A DNA stretch of 39,826 nucleotides, from the NCBI GenBank assembly GCA_027604185.1, contig JADGKB010000117.1:1-39826 (forward strand). The letters run 5' to 3'. Below the pieces are notes generated by a model. The model saw only the letters and a list, made by a program, of their open reading frames with translations, had not been told where the DNA came from and did no database searches. This stretch comes from Boothiomyces macroporosus (lineage: Eukaryota; Chytridiomycota; Chytridiomycetes; Rhizophydiales; Terramycetaceae). Below, piece by piece: positions 35,503 to 39,826 of this stretch; positions within the stretch are counted from its first letter, which is position 1, and each line of letters opens with the position of its first letter. The position numbers and the translations under genes were made by a program.

Positions 35503-35653
35503 TCATATTTTCCCGCAATATATTCTAACCATTCAAAATACTTGCAATTTATTTCAATTTTTTATGGATGATCAGCCTAGTGGGTGCATTCATAACGAAA
35601 TGCATTAATACTTGATGCCTTACCAAATGCGAAATTCTTCCATCTTGGCAATC

Positions 35654-35730
35654 GCGGAAAATATTTACTGAAAAAACTAAACTTTCCACGGAAAAATCCA
35701 TTTTCCAATTTTCCGCAAATCCTATAAAAG
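35654..35730 (+). promoter_or_regulatory. Pirin promoter: GGAAAA/TTTTCC cluster and TATA box
   Basis: A 9-bp inverted pair GCGGAAAAT (35654-35662) and ATTTTCCGC (35708-35716) flanks a near-palindrome GGAAAAATCCATTTTCC (35690-35706). TATAAAAG at 35723-35730 lies 27 bp upstream of the pirin ATG. The cluster may be transcription-factor sites; the factor is unknown. Confidence 0.4.
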
Positions 35731-35756
35731 CAGAATAAAGATGCCAAATTATAATA

Positions 35757-36644
35757 ATGTTAAAGTCAATCATTAAAAAAGTAGTTTCAGTCGAACAGAG
35801 CGAAGGTGTTGGTGCTAGAGTTAGACGATCAATCGGTACATCTGAATTGCGCAACTTGGATCCATTCTTGATGCTGGATGAATTCAAGCTTGCAAAGAAA
35901 GGTGAAGGAGAAGCTCCAGCTGGTTTCCCTGACCATCCACACAGAGGATTTGAAACAGTCACTTATATGCTTGAAGGTGTGTTCGATCATGAAGATTTCG
36001 CTGGCCACAGAGGAACAATTTACCCAGGAGATGTGCAATGGATGACTGCAGGAAAAGGAATCGTACACGCTGAAATTCCACATACACTTCCTTGCCTTGG
36101 ACTTCAACTATGGCTCAACCTCCCTGCAAAAGACAAGATGATGGATCCACGATATCAAGAGCTGAAATCTGAGGCTATCCCAGTAGCTGAAAAGGACGGT
36201 GTCAAAGTCAAAGTCATTGCTGGCAATTCATTGGGTATTAATGCAAAGATTGATACCAAATCCCCTATTTATTACTTGGACGTTAATATGGAAGCCAACA
36301 AGACCTTTGTTCAAACTGTCCCTGCAAACTGGACTACTTTTATCTATACACTGAGTGGCACTGGTAAATTTGGAAAGGAAAGGGTTGAAAGTGAAGCTCA
36401 TGCTACATTGGTTTTCAGCAGGGATGGCGATCAAGTACAAGTAGAAAGCGGCGACGAGCCACTGAGGTTTGCATTGATTGCTGGCGAGCCTATTGGAGAA
36501 CCTATAGTGCAATACGGGCCATTTGTCATGAACACTAGGGAGCAAATCATGGAAGCTATGGAAGATTATCAGCTTGGCAAGAATGGATTTGAAAGAGCCG
36601 GTAAATGGAGAAGCAAAATCGCTCATCAATTCCGCCAAGTTTAA
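35757..36644 (+). CDS. PIR: Pirin (cupin, possible quercetin dioxygenase or transcription cofactor)
   Basis: 295 residues, single exon. The N-terminal cupin has the pirin signature: LDPFLMLDEF, FPDHPHRGFETVTYMLEG, HEDFAGHRGTIYPGDVQWM, TAGKGIVHAEIP and LQLWLNLPAKDKMMDP. The metal-binding His and Glu residues (HPHRG, HRG, HAE) are all present. The C-terminal cupin (FIYTLSGTGKFG, ALIAGEPIGEPIVQYGPFVMNT) is complete. Pirins bind iron in cytosol or nucleus; some degrade quercetin, and animal forms modulate NF-kB. The stop overlaps AATAAA (36643-36648), and the NDUFS3 stop is 25 bp away on the other strand. Confidence 0.95.
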   Translation: MLKSIIKKVVSVEQSEGVGARVRRSIGTSELRNLDPFLMLDEFKLAKKGEGEAPAGFPDHPHRGFETVTYMLEGVFDHEDFAGHRGTIYPGDVQWMTAGKGIVHAEIPHTLPCLGLQLWLNLPAKDKMMDPRYQELKSEAIPVAEKDGVKVKVIAGNSLGINAKIDTKSPIYYLDVNMEANKTFVQTVPANWTTFIYTLSGTGKFGKERVESEAHATLVFSRDGDQVQVESGDEPLRFALIAGEPIGEPIVQYGPFVMNTREQIMEAMEDYQLGKNGFERAGKWRSKIAHQFRQV

Positions 36645-36669
36645 TAAATTGCTAGTTTAAAAATGTCTT

Positions 36670-37402
36670 TTATTTCTTTTCTTGCTTTGGTTCTTCCTTT
36701 GGCTTTTCTCCCAACTTTGGAACAGGTTTTCCAGATCCAGTTTGTTCCCATGGGCTTTGGTATTCAAACAATCTGAATGATTGGGCTGCGATTAAAATCT
36801 ATTTACCTAATTCAAGTGGTTCGGCAACTACTCTCTTTTTTGAATCGTCGTATCGTACTTCAACGTAGCCAGTTAGTGGGAAATCTTTTCTTAATGGATA
36901 TCCTATGGTCAGTACAAATAAAACCTTCAAATCCGTAATCAGTCAAGATTCTTCGCAAGTCTGGGTGTCCAGTGAAAAACACTCCGTACATATCATAAAC
37001 TTCTCGTTCCATCCAATTCGCTCCTTTGAAAATATCGGTAACAGATGGAACAGGAGATATTTCGCTAGCATATGTTTTGACAATAATTCTGGTATTGTAA
37101 GGAATACTTAATAAACAATAAACAAGCTCGAATCTGTTTTGTTTAGATGGATAGTCAACGCCGGCGATATCTACTAACTGAGTGAATTGTGTTGCGGAGT
37201 GGAGCTTGAGGAATTGCAGAGTGGGAATGAGCGCTGAAGGACCAACATTCAAAACCAGTTCGTCCTTGTAGACGGAAAATTGCTGTATATACTTTGGAAT
37301 ACATTTTGAAATATAATCTCCTAGCTTTTGATGAGCCAAGTTGTCTGCAGTTGCAAATGTACGTAATTTTTGAAATGCAAACTTTGAGCGATTGAAAAAC
37401 AT
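36670..37402 (-). CDS. NDUFS3: NADH:ubiquinone oxidoreductase 30-kDa subunit (complex I), mitochondrial
   Basis: Exons 37402-36925, 36902-36807 and 36785-36670 give 229 residues; introns are 22 and 21 nt. An N-terminal mitochondrial presequence ([19 protein letters not shown]) precedes the NuoC domain: [69 protein letters not shown] and [10 protein letters not shown]. The Lys/Glu/Pro-rich C-terminus follows [11 protein letters not shown]. It forms part of the peripheral arm that carries electrons to ubiquinone. Its presence shows that complex I is retained, unlike in Rozella and microsporidia. The stop TAA is part of AATAAA. Confidence 0.97.
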
Positions 37403-37419
37403 TTTGGAAAAATTCCATC
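37403..37419. promoter_or_regulatory. 17-bp divergent intergenic region between two ATGs
   Basis: Only 17 bp separate the NDUFS3 start codon (minus) from the Asterix start codon (plus). Both starts are supported by conserved N-termini, so promoter elements and 5' leaders must lie within the opposite gene. Confidence 0.7.
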
Positions 37420-37746
37420 ATGGATCCAAGGAGACCTGATAAAGTCGTACCGTTCAAGCTACCCCAAATTGAAGAGGAAGAAGGAGATAATACTCAGATT
37501 ATTTCATTTATAGGGTTAGGGCTGGGAATAGCTGGATTGACGTTAAAGTCTAGACCTGCTGCTTGGGTTTCTCTATTCTGCGCTATATTGTCTACACTTA
37601 ATAGAAGAACAGCGGAAGGCGATAGCGCACGACTGGGAATGTCTTCGCTCTCGTTTTCCGTGTTGGGAATCGCGATGCTTTATATTAATCTATTTACTCA
37701 GCCAATCAACTCTTCAGTCTTTACTCCAAGAGCCCCTGGGCAGTAA
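37420..37746 (+). CDS. WDR83OS: Asterix (WDR83OS/PAT10), ER intramembrane chaperone subunit
   Basis: 108 residues, single exon. It starts MDPRRPDKVVPFKLP, the family signature (DPRRP-K). Three hydrophobic segments follow (about 27-45, 47-63, 76-92), with RPAAWVSLFCAI and SSLSFSVLGIAMLYINLF. In animals Asterix pairs with CCDC47 in the PAT complex, which shields polar membrane helices during insertion at the ER. TAATAAA at the end contains both stop and poly(A) signal (37745-37750). Confidence 0.9.
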   Translation: MDPRRPDKVVPFKLPQIEEEEGDNTQIISFIGLGLGIAGLTLKSRPAAWVSLFCAILSTLNRRTAEGDSARLGMSSLSFSVLGIAMLYINLFTQPINSSVFTPRAPGQ

Positions 37747-37787
37747 TAAACACCTTGGTAACCTTTTTTTTCTTTTCGCTGTCTTTG

Positions 37788-38042
37788 ATGGAGGAGAAAG
37801 TTGTAGTTCATCAAACGATAAAGAGAGTCGCCCAAGAGCTGAGCATCCCAATCACACCCCAAGCAATACTAGCACTGACGGATATAACTATCGAAAAGTC
37901 CAGTCTGATTGCAAAGGACTTGGAGCATTTCGCAAAGCATGGGAAGCGACAGACAGTAAATTCAGATGATATAAAATTGCTATGTAGACATAATCCAGAT
38001 CTGGTAAATAATATTAATACAGTGGGAACTAATTTCAAATAA
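37788..38042 (+). CDS. CENPS: Histone-fold protein CENP-S/MHF1
   Basis: 84 residues from ATG 37788; an in-frame upstream frame from 37755 has no conserved content. It is a small histone fold: HQTIKRVAQELSIPITPQAI, ALTDITIEKSSLIAKDLEHF and AKHGKRQTVNSDDIKLLCRHN. The pattern DLExFAKHxKRxTxNxxDVKLLxR is diagnostic of CENP-S, which forms a tetramer with CENP-X and acts at kinetochores and with FANCM at stalled forks. It begins 41 bp after the Asterix stop on the same strand. The stop overlaps AATAAA (38038-38043). Confidence 0.92.
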   Translation: MEEKVVVHQTIKRVAQELSIPITPQAILALTDITIEKSSLIAKDLEHFAKHGKRQTVNSDDIKLLCRHNPDLVNNINTVGTNFK

Positions 38043-38087
38043 AGAATCGTAATCCTGTGCATGACTCAATTTTCTAGCATAATATTT

Positions 38088-38568
38088 ATGATTAAAAAAG
38101 GAGATCGAATCCCCACTGCAGAGCTGTTCGTATCCCTTAATCCAATTGATATCGACTCACCGGCGAGTCCCAAATTGATTTCCTCTGATGAGCTGTTCAA
38201 AGGCAATGCAGTGATATTTGGTAAACTGTTGTAATGTAGGTGTTGGAGAACCCTTTTCGCCTTTGCATTCTCATGTTTCGCTCTACCCCTCTTACGACTT
38301 TTTACACTTGCATTTCTACAACAAAGGGTACACTGTTTGTTGCTTATCTTGTAGCGACCTCTTGGAAATGGACGCTTGGGCTAAGGATTACAACCCTAGA
38401 AAGAAAGTACAAATGGTATCTGATCCTGACAAATCCTTTGTTAAAAAGTTGGGTGTGCCAGACTCTGTTCAAAACTTTGCTTTGGTTGTCAAAGATGGCA
38501 TTGTTGATTATGTCACTATGAACAAGGAAGACTGCAGAGCGGAAAACGTACTGAATAAAGTTGCTTAG
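38088..38568 (+). CDS. Prx5-like (redoxin) protein lacking the peroxidatic Cys
   Basis: Exons 38088-38220 and 38240-38568 (19-nt intron) give 153 residues. The fold is atypical two-Cys peroxiredoxin: MIKKGDRIPTAELFV, NAVIFGVGEPFSP, DLLEMDAWAKDY, KVQMVSDPDKSFVKKLGVP and FALVVKDGIVDYV. In active Prx5 the loop reads PGAFTPxCS. Here it is GEPFSPLHS, so the peroxidatic Cys is His and the catalytic Thr is Ser. Other Cys are present in GYTVCCLSCSD. Thus classic peroxidase chemistry is unlikely unless another Cys has taken over. The sequence is otherwise well conserved, which argues against a decayed gene. Confidence 0.85.
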
Positions 38569-38594
38569 TTATTTAATTTTATTAAATAAGCTAA

Positions 38595-39826
38595 TTAGGC
38601 TTTCAAACCCTTTGCATTCTTTGCCTTGATTTGGCTTGCAGGAGCAGCATGTTGCTTTGGTGCTTGGGTTTTTGGTGTAGAGGCTTCAGTTTGCTTTTCA
38701 TTTGAAGGCTTAGCAGCATACTTTGATTTTTGGGCATTTTGAATACCTTGAGCCTTGTTGGTATTTGGAGCAATATCAGTTGGCTTGCTCTTTGTAATGT
38801 TGCTTGCCTTTGCTTGTTGAGCTGGAGCAGATTGTGGTTTTGCTTGAGCAGCTTGCTTAGCTGGAGCTGGAGCAGCCTTAGTTGGGGAAGCAGCTTGTGG
38901 TTTAGCTTGGGCTTGTTGTGGTTTTGAAGCAGCAGCTGGAGCAGATTGTGGTTTTGCTTGAGCAGCTTGTGGTTTTGGAGCAGCAGCTTGTTTAGCTGGA
39001 GCTGGAGCAGCCTTAGTTGGGGAAGCAGATTGTGGTTTTGCTTGGGTTGGAGCAGCTTGTGGTTTTGCTTGAGCAGCTTGTGGCTTTGGAGCAGCAGCTT
39101 GTTTAGCTGGAGCTGGAGCAGATTGTGGTTTTGCTTGAGCAGCTTGTGGTTTTGGAGCAGCAGCTTGTTTAGCTGGAGCTGGAGCAGCCTTAGTTGGGGA
39201 AGCAGATTGTGGTTTTGCTTGGGTTGGAGCAGATTGTGGTTTTGCTTGAGTAGCTTGTGGTTTAGCTTGAGTAGCTTGTGGTTTAGCTTGAGCAGCTTGT
39301 TTAGCTGGAGCAGCTTGTTTAGCTGGAGCAGCTTGTGGTTTAGCCTGAGGCTTTGAAGCACCTTCCTGGAACAAGTTGTTAATTGAATCACCTCCTACAA
39401 TCATGTCATCGAAGTGATTTTCAGCAGCTTTAGCATTTTGCTTTGGAGCAGATTGTTGTGGTTTTGCTTGGGCTGGAGCAGCTTTGTTTTGAACTGGAGC
39501 CTGTTTAGCTTGAGCTTGTTGTGGTTTAGCTTGAACTGGAGCAGCCTTGTTCTGTACTGGAGCAGACTGTGGTTTTGCCTGTGCAGGAGCAGCCTTGTTC
39601 TGCACTGGAGCTTGCTTAGCTGGAGCAGCCTTGCTTGATGCATTAGCAATACCTTGGTTGATGAAGAAAGAATCGAACAAACTTTCATTTTCACCCAAGA
39701 AAGACAACAAATATCCAGGGCTGTTATTGGAAAGCTTCATATAAGCACCATGACTCTTTTCATCTCCATGAAGCAAGTTGTTTGCAAGTTGGGAAGAGTT
39801 TTGAGACTTTGGAGTAGCTGAGGCAG
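38595..39826 (-). CDS. Ala/Pro/Lys/Gln-rich repetitive protein, 5' end beyond window
   Basis: The minus-strand frame is open to the window edge, so the N-terminus is missing; at least 410 residues are visible. A non-repetitive N part (KLSNNSPGYLLSF, ENESLFDSFFINQG) is followed by about 280 residues of KPQAAQAKPQ, APAKQAA and ASPTKAAPAP units, broken once by DDMIVGGDSINNLFQEG, and a basic tail (SQIKAKNAKGLKA). Composition resembles Lys/Pro/Ala linker-histone tails or cytoskeletal linker regions, but no domain identifies it. A minus-strand AATAAA lies about 15 bp after the stop. Confidence 0.75.
   Translation of the reverse strand, partial: ASATPKSQNSSQLANNLLHGDEKSHGAYMKLSNNSPGYLLSFLGENESLFDSFFINQGIANASSKAAPAKQAPVQNKAAPAQAKPQSAPVQNKAAPVQAKPQQAQAKQAPVQNKAAPAQAKPQQSAPKQNAKAAENHFDDMIVGGDSINNLFQEGASKPQAKPQAAPAKQAAPAKQAAQAKPQATQAKPQATQAKPQSAPTQAKPQSASPTKAAPAPAKQAAAPKPQAAQAKPQSAPAPAKQAAAPKPQAAQAKPQAAPTQAKPQSASPTKAAPAPAKQAAAPKPQAAQAKPQSAPAAASKPQQAQAKPQAASPTKAAPAPAKQAAQAKPQSAPAQQAKASNITKSKPTDIAPNTNKAQGIQNAQKSKYAAKPSNEKQTEASTPKTQAPKQHAAPASQIKAKNAKGLKA
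38944..39055. repeat. 112-bp exact direct repeat, copy 1 (copy 2 at 39121-39232)
   Basis: The two 112-bp blocks are identical and 177 bp (59 codons) apart, so unit gain or loss keeps the frame. They lie in the repetitive part of the A/P/K/Q-rich gene. Confidence 0.9.
39121..39232. repeat. 112-bp exact direct repeat, copy 2
   Basis: Partner of 38944-39055; see that entry. Confidence 0.9.

Noticed and set aside
38946..39356. Trp/Ser/Leu-rich plus-strand frame
   Set aside because: It is the antisense of the A/P/K/Q repeats; composition follows from the repeats alone.

Overview
The window is nuclear DNA of a compact, AT-rich eukaryotic genome that uses the standard genetic code (TAA, TAG and TGA all end real genes). 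Several contents suggest a flagellated (zoosporic) opisthokont, most likely an early-diverging fungus: a DUF2985 membrane protein, chytrid-style ankyrin repeats, GH20 and starch-binding GH13 secreted enzymes, an Atos protein, a cAMP-receptor-like GPCR, phosphorylase kinase, nuclear-encoded complex I NDUFS3, and a probable ciliary microtubule inner protein. The species cannot be fixed from the sequence.

The most striking property is gene structure. Many open frames look broken, but protein alignment from memory shows they are joined by spliceosomal introns of only 19-23 nt. I placed 43 introns in 12 genes. Lengths are 19 (6), 20 (10), 21 (11), 22 (15) and 23 (1). Forty begin GTA, three begin GTT, and 41 end in AG. 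Many carry a TAAC/TAAT/TGAC-like element 4-6 nt before the 3' end. Two loci hold pairs of complete introns that abut with no exon between them, two introns appear to end in TG, and one is in frame and stop-free. At the 3' ends AATAAA usually overlaps or touches the stop codon (often as TAATAAA), so 3' UTRs are probably very short and convergent genes end 12-30 bp apart.

Layout. 1-4001: a truncated and a complete copy of a plastid/cyanobacterial-type SpoIIIAA/Ycf45 ATPase gene; the complete one is fused to a degenerate 3'-5' exonuclease and five winged-helix-like repeats, and the two copies share a 662-bp conversion-like tract. 4413-13029: GH20 hexosaminidase, an 11-exon ABCC transporter (counting an abutting intron pair as one junction) and a secreted amylase with a starch-binding domain. 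13042-16160: CPSF73 and a CIMIP1-like flagellar protein. 16254-23671: ankyrin protein, PARP, CHP-type EF-hand protein, DUF2985 protein, Atos. 24026-29599: an unrecognised protein and phosphorylase kinase alpha/beta with an inserted ILEI/PANDER domain. 30231-39826: cystathionine beta-lyase, GPCR, DUF1254 protein, CYSTM-like protein, pirin, NDUFS3, Asterix, CENP-S, a Prx5-like protein without its catalytic Cys, and a repetitive A/P/K/Q protein cut by the window end.

Functional themes are starch and glycogen use (amylase, phosphorylase kinase), RNA processing and DNA repair (CPSF73, PARP, CENP-S), and signalling (GPCR, CHP). There is no operon-like grouping; genes are simply packed head-to-head and tail-to-tail.
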